From: Kitasatospora acidiphila
GTDB taxonomy: Bacteria; Actinomycetota; Actinomycetes; Streptomycetales; Streptomycetaceae
Assembly (NCBI RefSeq): GCF_006636205.1
Contig: NZ_VIGB01000003.1
Location: forward strand, 6,698,501 to 6,762,500
Length of the DNA stretch: 64,000 nt
Direction: 5' to 3'
Part shown: positions 36,275 through 44,397 of the stretch, piece after piece
Numbering within the stretch: position 1 is the stretch's first letter
Layout: each line of letters opens with the position of its first letter
Position numbers and translations under genes: made by a program
Notes under the pieces: generated by a model
Seen by the model: only the letters and a program-made list of their open reading frames with translations
What the model was told of the DNA's origin: nothing
Databases searched by the model: none

Positions 36275-36308
36275 ACGGGCCGTCAACTCGGTTGAGTTGA
36301 CGGCCCGT
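36275..36308 (+). terminator. 15-bp hairpin after the mycothiol operon
   Basis: ACGGGCCGTCAACTC and GAGTTGACGGCCCGT flank a GGTT loop. Followed by TGGATTTCC. Clear intrinsic-type terminator. Confidence 0.88.
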
Positions 36309-36377
36309 TGGATTTCCTGCGGACGGATCGCGGTCAGGTGGAGCGGACCGCCGTTGGCCGCGGCGTGGTCGACGGCG

Positions 36378-36836
36378 TCATTCAGTCCTGTTCTCCGGCT
36401 GTCCTGGCGCCGGGGCCAGTTGACTCGATGCGCGGGCCAGCAGGTCGATCAGCAGGGCGCGTTCCTCGGGGCTGAAGCCGTCCGCGATCCGCTGCTCGAT
36501 GGCGACGGCCTTCGCGTCGGCCTGTGCGAGCAGTCGGCGTCCGTCGTCGGTGAGGCGCAGCTCGGCCACCTTGCGGTGCCAAGGGTGCGGCTGGCGGATG
36601 ATCAGCCCCTTCGCCTCCAGGTTGGTGAGCACGGTGGCGATGGTCTGCGGGGTGACCAGGCAGGCGCGGGCGAGCGCGGCGGCGGAGAGCCCCGGCTGGT
36701 CGTCCAGCGTGTACAGCGCGACGTACTGCGGGACCGTCAGCCCGAGCGGCCGGAGCGCCGCGTGCTTGGCCGCCATCAGCTCCTGTTCCACCCGCTTGAT
36801 GTGCAGCCCGATGCGTTCGGTGAGCGGCATCTCCAT
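36378..36836 (-). CDS. MarR-family repressor
   Basis: 152-residue winged-helix MarR protein: dimerisation helix (TERIGLHIKRVEQELMAAKH), recognition region (LSAAALARACLVTPQTIATVLTNLEAKG), and wing (RQPHPWHRKVAELRLTDDGR). The frame is open to 36893, but the two operator-like dyads at 36878-36905 would then lie in and next to the coding start, so ATG 36836 is preferred. It is divergent from an alpha/beta hydrolase gene that it probably represses together with itself. The ligand is unknown. Confidence 0.85.
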   Translation of the reverse strand: MEMPLTERIGLHIKRVEQELMAAKHAALRPLGLTVPQYVALYTLDDQPGLSAAALARACLVTPQTIATVLTNLEAKGLIIRQPHPWHRKVAELRLTDDGRRLLAQADAKAVAIEQRIADGFSPEERALLIDLLARASSQLAPAPGQPENRTE

Positions 36837-36877
36837 GAGGTCGATCGTACGCCACTCGCTCGAACCCTGGCTTGTGA

Positions 36878-36905
36878 CAGAGCTCTGATACATGACAGAG
36901 TTCTG
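36878..36905. promoter_or_regulatory. Paired dyads, MarR operator candidates
   Basis: CAGAGCTCTG (36878-36887, perfect) and CAGAGTTCTG (36896-36905, one mismatch pair) each follow TGA, forming repeated TGACAGAGYTCTG with 18-bp spacing. They lie between the divergent MarR and hydrolase genes and overlap the likely promoters. Confidence 0.65.
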
Positions 36906-36980
36906 CTATCTTTCCGGCATCGCCTGGAATAGCCCGGCATCGCCCGACATCACTCAGCCACGCATCCCTGGAGGCACCCC

Positions 36981-37772
36981 TTGGCCAGCTGTGAACCGCT
37001 TGATCACGTCGTCGCCGGGTCCGGCCCGGGCCTGGTCCTGATCCACGGCACCGGTGCTGACGCGACCTCGAACTGGGGACCGCTCATCGACGCGGTGCGC
37101 GACCGGTACACCGTCGTCGCCCCGAACCTGCCCGGCGCCGGCGCCACCCCCGTCGACCTCGCACCGCTCGACCTGGACTCACTCGCCGACCGCGTCGTCG
37201 CCACCGCCCGGGCCGCCGGACTGGAACGGTTCCACCTGGTCGGCCACTCGGTGGGCGCCGTCACCGCCACGGCCGTGGCCGCCCGCCACCCCGACGCCGT
37301 CACCTCGCTCGTCCTGCACGCCGGCTGGGTCAGGACCACCCAGCGCGAGGCGTTCATGTTCGACCTGTGGGCACGCCTGCTGCGTACCGACCCGGCGCTG
37401 CTGGCCCGCCAGTTGATCCTCAGCGCGATGGGCCCCGGCCTCCTCGGCGCCCTCGACGACGCGCAGTTCGCCGAACTGGCCGCGGGCTTCACGGCCATGC
37501 TCGACGAGCGCATCCTCGGGCAGATCGAACTCGACACCCGCATCGACCTGCGCGACGCGGTCGGCCGGATCACCGCGCCCACCCTCGTGCTGTCGAGCGC
37601 CGACGACCAGATCATCCCGCCCCACCACCAACGCGAACTGGCCGCCGCCATCCAGCAGGTCGACCACCTCCAGGTCCCCGGCGGCCACGGCCTGCCGTTC
37701 GAGGACCCGGCGCGGTTCTTCTCGATCATCACCGAGTACGTCGACAAGCAGCAGGCGCAGGGCCAGGTTTGA
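36981..37772 (+). CDS. Alpha/beta hydrolase
   Basis: 263-residue soluble alpha/beta-hydrolase. The oxyanion HG motif is LIHGTGADATSNWGP, the nucleophile elbow LVGHSVGAVTA (Ser90), the acid is probably in LSSADDQIIPP, and the catalytic His in VPGGHGLPFED. The family includes esterases, lactonases and C-C bond hydrolases such as MhpC. The TTG start at 36981 has GGAGG eight bases upstream. It is divergent from, and probably controlled by, the MarR gene, which suggests catabolism or detoxification of a phenolic or lactone compound. Confidence 0.85.
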   Translation: MASCEPLDHVVAGSGPGLVLIHGTGADATSNWGPLIDAVRDRYTVVAPNLPGAGATPVDLAPLDLDSLADRVVATARAAGLERFHLVGHSVGAVTATAVAARHPDAVTSLVLHAGWVRTTQREAFMFDLWARLLRTDPALLARQLILSAMGPGLLGALDDAQFAELAAGFTAMLDERILGQIELDTRIDLRDAVGRITAPTLVLSSADDQIIPPHHQRELAAAIQQVDHLQVPGGHGLPFEDPARFFSIITEYVDKQQAQGQV

Positions 37773-37850
37773 CGCCGCGCGTCGAGGCCTCCACCTGCGC
37801 ATCCGGGCCATGCCGAGGGTGCCTGCGGGGGCGCTGCTAGCCTGTTCCGC

Positions 37851-39113
37851 GTGATCGGGAAGGGCACCAGACTGCGGATATCCGGCTTACTGGCGCCAAG
37901 CGGTCCGCAGCGGGCCCTCATCGCCGCGAGCTTCGTCAACCGGGTGGGCAACGGGCTGTTCAACACCGCCGCGGTGCTCTACTTCACGCTGGTGGTGCAC
38001 CTGCCCGCCGCACGGGTCGGTGTCGGCCTCACGATCGCCGGGCTGGTCGGGCTGCTGGCCGGGATCCCGGCCGGGAACCTGGCCGACCGGTACGGGCCGC
38101 GCACGGTCTGGCTGACGGCCCTCGCGATGCAGGCCGCGACGATGGCCGCATTCGTCTTCATCCACGGCTGGGTCACGTTCACGCTCATCGCCGCCCTGGA
38201 CCGGCTGGCGGCAACGGCGAGCGGCGCCGCAGGCGGTGCGCTCATCGCCCGTGCCGGCGGCGAACGCCCGGCCGCCTTCAGGGCGAAACTCCGCACGTTC
38301 GTCAACCTCGGCGTGGTTCTGGGCACCCTCGGCGCTGCCTTCGCCGTCTCGGTCGGCACCCGCACGGCATACACCGCGCTCATCCTCGCCAATGCCGCCA
38401 GCTTCGCCTGCGCCGGCCTGATCGCCCTGGTCGGCGTCCCCAACTACCAGCCCCTGCCCCGGCCCAAGGAACACCACCGCGGGGCCGTCCTCTCCGACCG
38501 GCCGTTCGTCTCCTTCGTCGCGCTCTACGGTGCGATGGGCCTGCAGTACCAGACCGTCTCCCTGCTGCTGCCGATCTGGCTCTCCGCCCACACCGGCGCG
38601 CCCCGCTGGACCGTGGCGGCGGTCAACGCCGTCAACAGCGGGGTGTGCGTGCTGCTCCAGAGCAGGATCGGCTCCCGGGTGGAGAGCCCGCGCCAGGGCG
38701 GCCGGGCGTTCCGCCTCGCGGGGCTGCTCTTCCTGGTCAGCTGCCCGTTGATGGCCCTGACCGCGGACGTTCCGGTCTGGGTCGCGCCAGTGCTCGCCGT
38801 CCTCGCCGTCGGCGTGCACAGTCTCGGAGAGGTGTGGGAGTCATCCGGCGGCTACGCGCTCGGCTTCGGTCTCGCCCCCGACCACGCCCAGGGGCAGTAC
38901 CAGGGCCTCTTCGGCGCCGGCTTCGACGCCGGCCAGGCCCTGGCTCCGGTGGTCCTCACCACAGCAGTCCTCGGACTCGGACACGCCGGCTGGCTGCTGC
39001 TCGGCGCGTTCTTCGCGGCCCTGGGCGCGGCGGGCCCGCCGGTGGCCGCCTGGGCGGAGCGCACCCGCCGCCCGAGCCCTTCGCCGACTCCGGTCGCGCC
39101 GACCGCCCGGTGA
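37851..39113 (+). CDS. MFS transporter with a TTA codon
   Basis: Major facilitator superfamily permease of 420 residues with twelve helices and the motif-A-like loop GNLADRYGPRTV between helices 2 and 3. The sequence type is a drug:H+ antiporter of the DHA1-like/SET group. Codon 13 (37887-37889) is TTA, very rare here, so translation may need the bldA tRNA and be confined to late growth. The GTG 37851 start is supported by the N-terminal sequence. It follows the hydrolase by 78 bp and could be on the same transcript. Substrate unknown. Confidence 0.87.
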   Translation: MIGKGTRLRISGLLAPSGPQRALIAASFVNRVGNGLFNTAAVLYFTLVVHLPAARVGVGLTIAGLVGLLAGIPAGNLADRYGPRTVWLTALAMQAATMAAFVFIHGWVTFTLIAALDRLAATASGAAGGALIARAGGERPAAFRAKLRTFVNLGVVLGTLGAAFAVSVGTRTAYTALILANAASFACAGLIALVGVPNYQPLPRPKEHHRGAVLSDRPFVSFVALYGAMGLQYQTVSLLLPIWLSAHTGAPRWTVAAVNAVNSGVCVLLQSRIGSRVESPRQGGRAFRLAGLLFLVSCPLMALTADVPVWVAPVLAVLAVGVHSLGEVWESSGGYALGFGLAPDHAQGQYQGLFGAGFDAGQALAPVVLTTAVLGLGHAGWLLLGAFFAALGAAGPPVAAWAERTRRPSPSPTPVAPTAR

Positions 39114-39237
39114 ACCACGCCCGCTGGTCTTCCTGTCGACCTACGGCTGGTGGCCCGGGCAGAGCCCAAGTCCAACTTCGCCTCGGGCTCGCCGATCCGC
39201 AGTTGGACCGAGTATCCAGCCATGGCCGCGTAGCGCT

Positions 39238-39360
39238 TCACGTGTCGGCTTGGTCTCGGGGCGGCCGGACCCGCGGCAGGCCGAAGCCCGCCATCTTTTT
39301 CTCCTCGTAGGAGAGGAACCCCAGCTGCCGGTAGAAGGCGTGGTTCCTCCTCCCCTCCGG
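39238..39360 (-). pseudogene. C-terminal remnant of a GNAT acetyltransferase
   Basis: The minus strand encodes RRNHAFYRQLGFLSYEEKKM followed by AGFGLPRVRPPRDQADT and a stop at 39238-39240. AFYRQLGF is the typical last motif of GCN5-related N-acetyltransferases. Nothing upstream continues the fold; the other strand there begins the peptidase-like gene. A truncated gene is the simplest reading. Confidence 0.5.
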
Positions 39361-40043
39361 TGTCGACTCATGGTCGGTGGACAACAGGTCTCCTTACCGA
39401 CTCGGGCGTCAGGAACGCAAGCGTACTGGCGGCGCTGGTCGACCTCCTGGGCAAGCCGATCGCCGAGGCCAGCGCGCTCTGCATCCCCACCGCGGGGTAC
39501 GGGGGTCCGGGCGGGCCGTGGCGCTTCATCAGTGGACAGTCCCCCTGCCCCATGACCGGGTTGGGGTGGAAGTCGGTGGGCGTGCTGGAGCTCACCGCGC
39601 TGCCCAGTATCGACAAGGAACGCTGGGTCTCCTGGGTCCGAGAGGCAGACGCCCTGCTGGTGAACGGCGGCGACGCGCTGTACCCGTGCCACTGGATGCG
39701 GGAGTCCGGACTGGCCGACCTGCTCCCCTCGCTGCGCGACACGGTCTACGTAGGGCTCAGCGCCGGGAGCATGGTGCTGACTCCCCGCATCGGGGAGGAG
39801 TTCGTCGGCCGGCAGCCGCCCACCGGTGACGACACCACGCTGGGAGTCGTCGATTTCTCCATCTTCCCGCACCTCGACAGCCCGGATTGTCCGGAGAACA
39901 CGATGGCCGAGGCGGAACGCTGGGCCGCGAAGATAAACGGCCCGGCGTACGTCATCGACGCTCAGACCGCCATCAAGGTGACGGACGGCGACATCGAGGT
40001 CGTCTCCGAGGGCCACTGGAAGCTGCTCAACCCGGCATCATGA
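39360..40043 (+). CDS. Peptidase E (S51)-like protein
   Basis: 227-residue protein of the aspartyl dipeptidase PepE/class I glutamine amidotransferase-like family. LLTDSGVRNASVLAALVDLLG is the usual N-terminal strand-helix, ALLVNGGDALYPCHWMRESG follows, and the nucleophile elbow is YVGLSAGSMVLTP. The family cleaves Asp-X dipeptides, although many actinobacterial members are of unknown role. The first ten residues (MSTHGRWTTG) are unlike the family and abut the GNAT remnant, so the native start may have been lost or frame-shifted. Ends about 110 bp before a VOC gene. Confidence 0.72.
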   Translation: MSTHGRWTTGLLTDSGVRNASVLAALVDLLGKPIAEASALCIPTAGYGGPGGPWRFISGQSPCPMTGLGWKSVGVLELTALPSIDKERWVSWVREADALLVNGGDALYPCHWMRESGLADLLPSLRDTVYVGLSAGSMVLTPRIGEEFVGRQPPTGDDTTLGVVDFSIFPHLDSPDCPENTMAEAERWAAKINGPAYVIDAQTAIKVTDGDIEVVSEGHWKLLNPAS

Positions 40044-40155
40044 TGCGGCGGCTGGTCGATTCGAGATGGGATGGTTGGTCGGGAACCGTCTTCCCATCAA
40101 CACGCGGATCAATAAAGGGATATGAGTAGCAGACTCGCCCTGCTATGGTGCGCCA

Positions 40156-40584
40156 ATGTCATTGATCAAGAAGTTCCAGGTCACCTTTGACTGTGCAGAA
40201 CCTGAGCGCGTCGGCCGCTTCTGGTGTGAGGTGTTGGGGTACGTCCCACCGCCGGCGCCGGAGGGGTTCGCCACTTGGGAGGATTACGACCGCTCCCAGT
40301 CTCCTGAAAAGCAGGGTTCATGGTTCGCCTGCAGTGATCCCACGGGTGAGGGCCCGCGACTGTACTTCCAGCGCGTTCCCGAAGGGAAGGTCGCCAAGAA
40401 CCGGGTGCACCTTGACGTGAGGGTCGGCACCGGGCTCGTGGGTGAGGAGCGCCTCGCCAAGCTCGAAGCCGAGTGCACACGACTGCTCGCGCTCGGCGCG
40501 GTGCGCGTGGAGCTGCTGTATGACGGCCACGATTCGTGCATCGTGATGCAGGACATCGAGGGCAACGAGTTCTGCGTGGACTGA
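40156..40584 (+). CDS. VOC-superfamily (glyoxalase-like) protein
   Basis: 142-residue single-polypeptide VOC protein of the Glyoxalase_6 type. The beta-alpha-beta-beta-beta modules are visible as KKFQVTFDCAEPERVGRFWC and NRVHLDVRVGT, and the end is VMQDIEGNEFCVD. Such proteins bind metal and act as isomerases, dioxygenases or binding proteins for antibiotics. The metal ligands cannot be assigned confidently. Start ATG 40156. The gene uses more A/T in third positions than its neighbours, as does the adjacent region, suggesting later acquisition. Confidence 0.82.
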   Translation: MSLIKKFQVTFDCAEPERVGRFWCEVLGYVPPPAPEGFATWEDYDRSQSPEKQGSWFACSDPTGEGPRLYFQRVPEGKVAKNRVHLDVRVGTGLVGEERLAKLEAECTRLLALGAVRVELLYDGHDSCIVMQDIEGNEFCVD

Positions 40585-40678
40585 GCATCCTCCGAGCCGG
40601 CGAGGTGGGGAGCCGGGCCACACGGTGTGAGGGCCGTTGCCCTTCGGGCGGCAGTCGCGAAGGATCATGCTATGACGC

Positions 40679-40966
40679 TCACCCCAGCGTGATCCACCGG
40701 ATGCCCAGGCCGTTGGTGTCGGGGGCGAAGCGGGCGTCGGGCCGGTAGTACTCGGTTGCCGACACCTCGGCGCGGGGCGGTGCCGAGGCGGCCAGCATGC
40801 CGGGCAACCAGGCGATCACTACCCGGACATGGGCCAGGAGTTCGCCAACCGTCCATGGCGTACACCGCGTTGGCAGCCGCCACTCGGCCTGCGCCACCCC
40901 GGTCATGGCCTGGGTGAGCCGCCCGGCCTCCAGGCGAAACGCCTCAACTACCCGTTCCTGGTTCAT
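40679..40966 (-). pseudogene. Truncated maleylpyruvate-isomerase/DinB-like protein
   Basis: From ATG 40966 the frame encodes the N-terminal helix of the mycothiol-dependent maleylpyruvate isomerase/DinB fold: EAFRLEAGRLTQAMTGV, then RCTPWTVGELLAHV with the metal-ligand His. At about residue 85 it reads YYRPDARFAPDTNG and then runs into a short unrelated tail with a stop at 40679. The remaining helices, over 100 residues, are missing. It is a gene fragment, or the product of a frame break. Confidence 0.55.
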
Positions 40967-41154
40967 GCTGGTCGAGCTACCCGGTGCTGACTCGTGCGCC
41001 CTGCGCGCTGGCGGAGCGGCGGCGCCCTTCGGGGCATGGAATTGCTGCCTCTTGGGGAACTCTTTGTCTTTGTCAGGCTTTTGCATTGCTTGGCTGGTTA
41101 CCGTTCACCACAAGCGGGTTGCGAATGCGACCCACCGGAGACGGAGGTTCAGGT

Positions 41155-41618
41155 ATGCGACGAACCATCAGCAAGCTCGGCGGTATCACCGCTGTCGCGA
41201 TGCTCGCCGTGGCGTTGGCCCAGCCCGCGCAGGCGGCTCAGAGCAGCAGTGTCACCGCCCGCCCCGCGGACGCCACGGCGCCGGCCTACTTCGAGTTCAC
41301 CGACGGCACGGACACCTTCGTCATCCAGCTGACCGACCCGACGAGGATCCAGCAGGCCCGGAACGTCCTGGCCGGCGTGGACACCGAGAACGTCAGCGTG
41401 ATGGGGACGGTCGTCAAGAGCCCGGCTCCGTACAACCAGCAGTGGAACTACCAACTCGACCCGAACTCGGTGAAGTTCTTCAGCATGGCCACCGAGGTGT
41501 GCGACGCGAGCATCGCGTACGTCAACGACCACCTGAACGAGGTCGGTGGCGCGTTCCTGCCCAACTCCACCTGGTGCCCTGGCATTCGAAGCTGACGCGC
41601 GAGGTCACGGCGCCGTAA
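41155..41618 (+). CDS. Secreted BP74-N-domain-like protein, frame break at the end
   Basis: Small secreted protein of about 153 residues with a Sec signal (MRRTISKLGGITAVAMLAVA, cleavage near AQAAQ) and one domain. The domain reads YFEFTDGTDTFVIQLTDP, ARNVLAGVDTENVSVMG, the WNYQLDPNSVKFFSMATEVC segment and GGAFLPNSTWCP. This resembles the BP74 N-terminal domain found in calcium-dependent adhesion-type and actinobacterial proteins. The open frame ends at 41595 with GIRS. A one-base restoration near 41579 gives WCPWHSKLTREV and a stop at 41618, matching family-like ends. GGAGG precedes ATG 41155. Confidence 0.68.
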
Positions 41619-41655
41619 GCCGGTACCGTCCGTAGGGCTGAGCGCCCCGGTGGCT

Positions 41656-41681
41656 GGAGCGGCAGGCGTGTGTGCCGCTCC
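41656..41681 (+). terminator. 9-bp hairpin after the secreted protein gene
   Basis: GGAGCGGCA and TGCCGCTCC flank an 8-nt loop, 38 bp after the restored stop. Likely terminator. Confidence 0.55.
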
Positions 41682-41792
41682 CTCCGCTGGGGTGCCGCCG
41701 TTCGGGTGGCACTTGGGCCGGCCCGGCATGGCTGGGATCCCGCCCTGGAACACCTGCCGGTGAACCCCGACCCCAGCCCCCGGTAGGTCCTC

Positions 41793-42011
41793 ATGCCCGA
41801 GAACGAGCTTCCGCGCTTCCTCGCCGCTCTCAGCCCCGCCAGCCTTGAGAAGGTGCGGCAGCAGACTCCCGAGAAGCAGGCGCAGTTGGCCTCGGCCTGG
41901 GAGACCGAGCTCGTCGAGGACACCGATCTGGACACGCTCAGCGAGCTGTCCCCGCCGGCGGCGGAGGAGGAGGCGGCCGAGCGGGTGGTGAGGGCCTACT
42001 TCCAGGAGTGA
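41793..42011 (+). CDS. Small acidic hypothetical protein, 72 residues
   Basis: Helical, strongly acidic protein beginning MPENELPRFLAALSPASLEK. The composition and the helix-turn pattern (KAQLASAWETELVEDTDLDT) suggest a small folded or adaptor protein. No family is recognised. It lacks a good ribosome site but has coding-like third positions throughout. Its TGA stop is duplicated by a 14-bp direct repeat immediately downstream. Confidence 0.55.
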   Translation: MPENELPRFLAALSPASLEKVRQQTPEKQAQLASAWETELVEDTDLDTLSELSPPAAEEEAAERVVRAYFQE

Positions 42012-42027
42012 CCATCTAGGAGTGACC
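42004..42027 (+). repeat. 14-bp duplication spanning a stop codon
   Basis: AGGAGTGACC occurs at 42004-42013 (containing the real TGA at 42009-42011) and again at 42018-42027. Confidence 0.7.
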
Positions 42028-42106
42028 CCGGCCCCGGTTCGACCCCCGCGCCCGGCCGCCCCTAACCTCTGAACCCTGGTCCGAGGGAGGCGGGAGGGCG
42101 CGGGTA

Positions 42107-42585
42107 GTGAGTGGTGTCGAATCCGTCGCCGCCCTGGTGCGACTGCTGCGGGCACACCCGGACACCTGCCGGTGGACCGGCGGCCTCGGCCCTGCGGACC
42201 TCGCACGTGCCGAGCGGGAACTCGGCTCCCCCTTCCGCCCTCCTACCGCTACTTCCTTGCGGAGCTCGGCAGTTGCGAGGCCGACGGTACGGACTTCCTC
42301 GGCGTCTACCGGACGGCGGCCATGGGGGACACGCTGCTCGGGACGGTCGAGGCGACCCTTGACGCCCGCACCGACGAGCGCTTTCCGCGTGAACTCCTGG
42401 TCATCCAGTACGACGGCATGGGCGGCCTGGTGTCACTCGACACCGCACAGCACGACGCGGACGGCGAACACCCGGTCGTCGTCTGGGATCCGGGCTCGGG
42501 TGACCGCGGCGGCCCCGAGCGGCTCGCCGACGACTTCGGCAGCTACGCGCTACGGCAGTGCGGCAGGTCGTTGCCCGACGGGTGA
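42107..42585 (+). CDS. SMI1/KNR4-family protein, one frame break
   Basis: About 159 residues when two frames are joined near 42232-42240. The first part is MSGVESVAALVRLLRAHPDT with DLARAERELGSP; after the break comes LPPSYRYFLAELGSCEADGT and FLGVYRTAAMGDTLLG. The conserved ELG-x-LPxxYRxFL core is diagnostic for SMI1/KNR4 (SUKH) proteins. These are commonly immunity proteins for polymorphic or contact-dependent toxins, although many are orphans. No toxin gene is adjacent. The GTG 42107 follows GGGAGG. Confidence 0.75.
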
Positions 42586-42590
42586 CCAGG

Positions 42591-42618
42591 CTGTCATGGC
42601 GTCGCTGTCATGGCGTCA
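42591..42618 (+). repeat. 14-bp tandem duplication after the SMI1 gene
   Basis: CTGTCATGGCGTCG (42591-42604) is followed directly by CTGTCATGGCGTCA (42605-42618), five bases after the stop codon. Confidence 0.7.
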
Positions 42619-42695
42619 CCGATGACAGCTGTCATACCGGATTGCTGCTTGCGGACACTGAGGCGCGATCGGCTCCCCGGCCTACCGTTGGGGCC

Positions 42696-43124
42696 ATGGA
42701 GATCAGCAAGAACCTCAGCGTCCCGGCCGTCCGCGGTACCCAGTGGAGCGTCGCCCTGCTCGGCGGGCTCAAGCAGGCGGGCGCCTTCCGGGCCAAGGAG
42801 CGGACCGTGCACGTCTCGGGGGTGGGCGGCGCCAAGCTGGACCACTCCGACGCCCAGCTGCCCGCCGGTCCGACCCACCTGGTGAAGGCGAGCCTGGTCG
42901 GTGGTGCGGAGCTGACCTACCCGGCCGGCGCCTCCGCCGAGGTCGACGCCTTCTCGCTGGTCGGCGGCGTCGACCTCGCCGTCCCGGCGGGCACCACGGT
43001 CGAGGTGAGCGGCTTCTCGCTCTTCGGCCCGCGCAGCACGGGCGTGGCCGGCGAGGTGGACGGCCCGGTGGTCAAGGTGCGGTCCTACTCGCTGATCGGC
43101 GGCGTCAAGGTCCGCCAGGCGTGA
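42696..43124 (+). CDS. LiaF/DUF2154-like beta-solenoid protein
   Basis: 142-residue protein built of short beta repeats with recurring SLVGG or SLIGG corners: VALLGGLKQAG, KASLVGGAELTYPAG, AFSLVGGVDLAVPAG, GFSLFGPRS and SYSLIGGVKV. This is the pattern of the cell-wall-active antibiotics response (LiaF C-terminal) domain, here without the membrane helices or a DUF1707 domain. It is probably a soluble regulatory or scaffold protein linked to envelope stress, by family analogy. ATG 42696 starts the domain directly. Ends 22 bp before the convergent peroxiredoxin. Confidence 0.65.
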   Translation: MEISKNLSVPAVRGTQWSVALLGGLKQAGAFRAKERTVHVSGVGGAKLDHSDAQLPAGPTHLVKASLVGGAELTYPAGASAEVDAFSLVGGVDLAVPAGTTVEVSGFSLFGPRSTGVAGEVDGPVVKVRSYSLIGGVKVRQA

Positions 43125-43146
43125 CCCCGAGCGGCCGGAGGGCGGC

Positions 43147-43625
43147 TCAGAGCGTCGCGAGCTGCTCGGTCAGGGTGTCGGTCTGCTGGAAGGTCAGGCC
43201 GGCCAGGGCGATGTGGCGCCAGCGGACGGCGCCGTCGGCGTCGAGGATGAAGACGGAGCGGCGCAGGCCGAGGCCGGGGACGGCGATGCCGTAGGCCTTG
43301 GCGACGCTGCGCTCGGGGTCGGCGAGCAGCGGGAAGCGCAGGTCGTACTGGCGGGCGAAGGCCTCGTGGCTCTCCAGGCCCTGCGGGCTGATGCCCCAGA
43401 CGGTGGCGCCGAGGTCGCGGAAGCGGTCCAGGTCCGAGGTGTAGGAGCAGAGCTGCTTGGTGCAGACGGGGTGTTGTCGCCCGGGTAGAAGACCAGGACC
43501 AACGGGCTGCCCTTGGCGTCGGCGAGGCGGTAGTCGCGGTGCTCGGCGGTGCCGTCGGTGCTGAGCAGCAGGCCGGGGAGGGTGAAGTCCGGGGCGGGGG
43601 AACCGACTTCGGGGGACTTGGCCAT
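43147..43625 (-). CDS. Peroxiredoxin (BCP type), one frame break
   Basis: Thiol peroxidase of about 159 residues. MAKSPEVGSPAPDFTLPGLL begins the thioredoxin fold, followed by VLVFYPGDNTP. One G is missing in the run at 43468-43471, after which the other frame gives VCTKQLCSYTSDL with the peroxidatic cysteine and a second cysteine five residues on. The downstream WGISPQGLESHEAFARQYDL is typical of BCP/PrxQ enzymes. It reduces hydrogen and organic peroxides using thioredoxin. A palindrome shared with the divergent TetR gene suggests repression by that regulator. Confidence 0.87.
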
Positions 43626-43651
43626 CGGAGAATCCTTCGGCAGGCAGGAGA

Positions 43652-43667
43652 GAGAACGTTCGTTCTC
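43652..43667. promoter_or_regulatory. Perfect 16-bp palindrome, TetR operator candidate
   Basis: GAGAACGTTCGTTCTC is centred between the divergent peroxiredoxin and TetR genes, 26-27 bp from each start codon. Such symmetry is typical of autoregulated TetR operators. Confidence 0.75.
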
Positions 43668-43694
43668 CCAGCGCATGGTAGTACGGTCGCAGCT

Positions 43695-44255
43695 GTGAGT
43701 ACACCTTCCCCTGCCCGTGAGCGCCTCCTCGCCACCGCCACCCGCCTGTTCTACGCCGAGGGGATCCACGCGGTCGGGGTGGACCGGATCGTGACCGAGG
43801 CCGGGGTCACCCGGGCCACCTTCTACCGGCACTTCCCGAGCAAGGAGGACCTGGTCCGCAGCTACATCCAGGCGTGGGACGCCGGAGTGCGGGCCGAGGC
43901 AGCGGCGGCGATGGCCGGCGGGCTGACGGGGGAGCAGGGGCTGGCGTTGCTGGTGAGCCGGCTGGGGCAGGAGATGTGCGGGTCGGGGTTCCGTGGGTGC
44001 CCGTTCATCAACGCGGCGGCGGAGTACCCGGATCCGGCGCACCCGGTGGCGCAGGCGATCGTGGCGCACCGGGAGTGGCTGCTCGGGGTGTTCGAGGAGT
44101 GGCTGCGGTCCGCCGGGGTGCCCGAGCCGCAGCAGCGGGCCGGGGTGCTGATGCTGCTGCGGGACGGCGCGATGGTGGGGGCCGCGCTCGGGGAGCCGCA
44201 GGCGGTCGCGGAGCGGCTGGCGGCGGGGGTGACGGCGCTGGTCGCGGGAGGCTGA
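43695..44255 (+). CDS. TetR/AcrR-family regulator
   Basis: 186-residue TetR protein with the N-terminal HTH (ARERLLATATRLFYAEGIHA, TEAGVTRATFYRHFPSKEDL) and a C-terminal ligand domain with two cysteines near GFRGCPFINAAAEYPDPAHP. That GCPFINAAAEY motif is typical of TetR proteins paired with peroxiredoxin, reductase or exporter genes. The GTG at 43695 is supported by the fold start. It is divergent from the peroxiredoxin gene and shares a perfect palindrome with it, so it is likely a repressor of both. Confidence 0.88.
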   Translation: MSTPSPARERLLATATRLFYAEGIHAVGVDRIVTEAGVTRATFYRHFPSKEDLVRSYIQAWDAGVRAEAAAAMAGGLTGEQGLALLVSRLGQEMCGSGFRGCPFINAAAEYPDPAHPVAQAIVAHREWLLGVFEEWLRSAGVPEPQQRAGVLMLLRDGAMVGAALGEPQAVAERLAAGVTALVAGG

Positions 44256-44279
44256 CGGGCGCCGGTGGGGCGGGCCGTG

Positions 44280-44397
44280 CGCCTCAGCGGTCGGGACGGC
44301 GTCAGCCGCCCGTGCGCCGCAGCAGCCCGCGCACTTCAGCGACGCGGGCGGCACATGCGGTACAGCGTCAGCCGCGCAGGTGTTACGGCGTCAGCGG
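44280..44397 (-). repeat. Degenerate CTGACGC repeats at the end of the YnfA gene
   Basis: Read on the minus strand, CGCTGACGCCGT at the gene end (with the real TGA) recurs as GGCTGACGCTGT, CGCTGAAGTG, GGCTGACGCCGT and CGCTGAGGCGC at roughly 18-35 bp intervals through the gap to the TetR gene. Confidence 0.55.
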
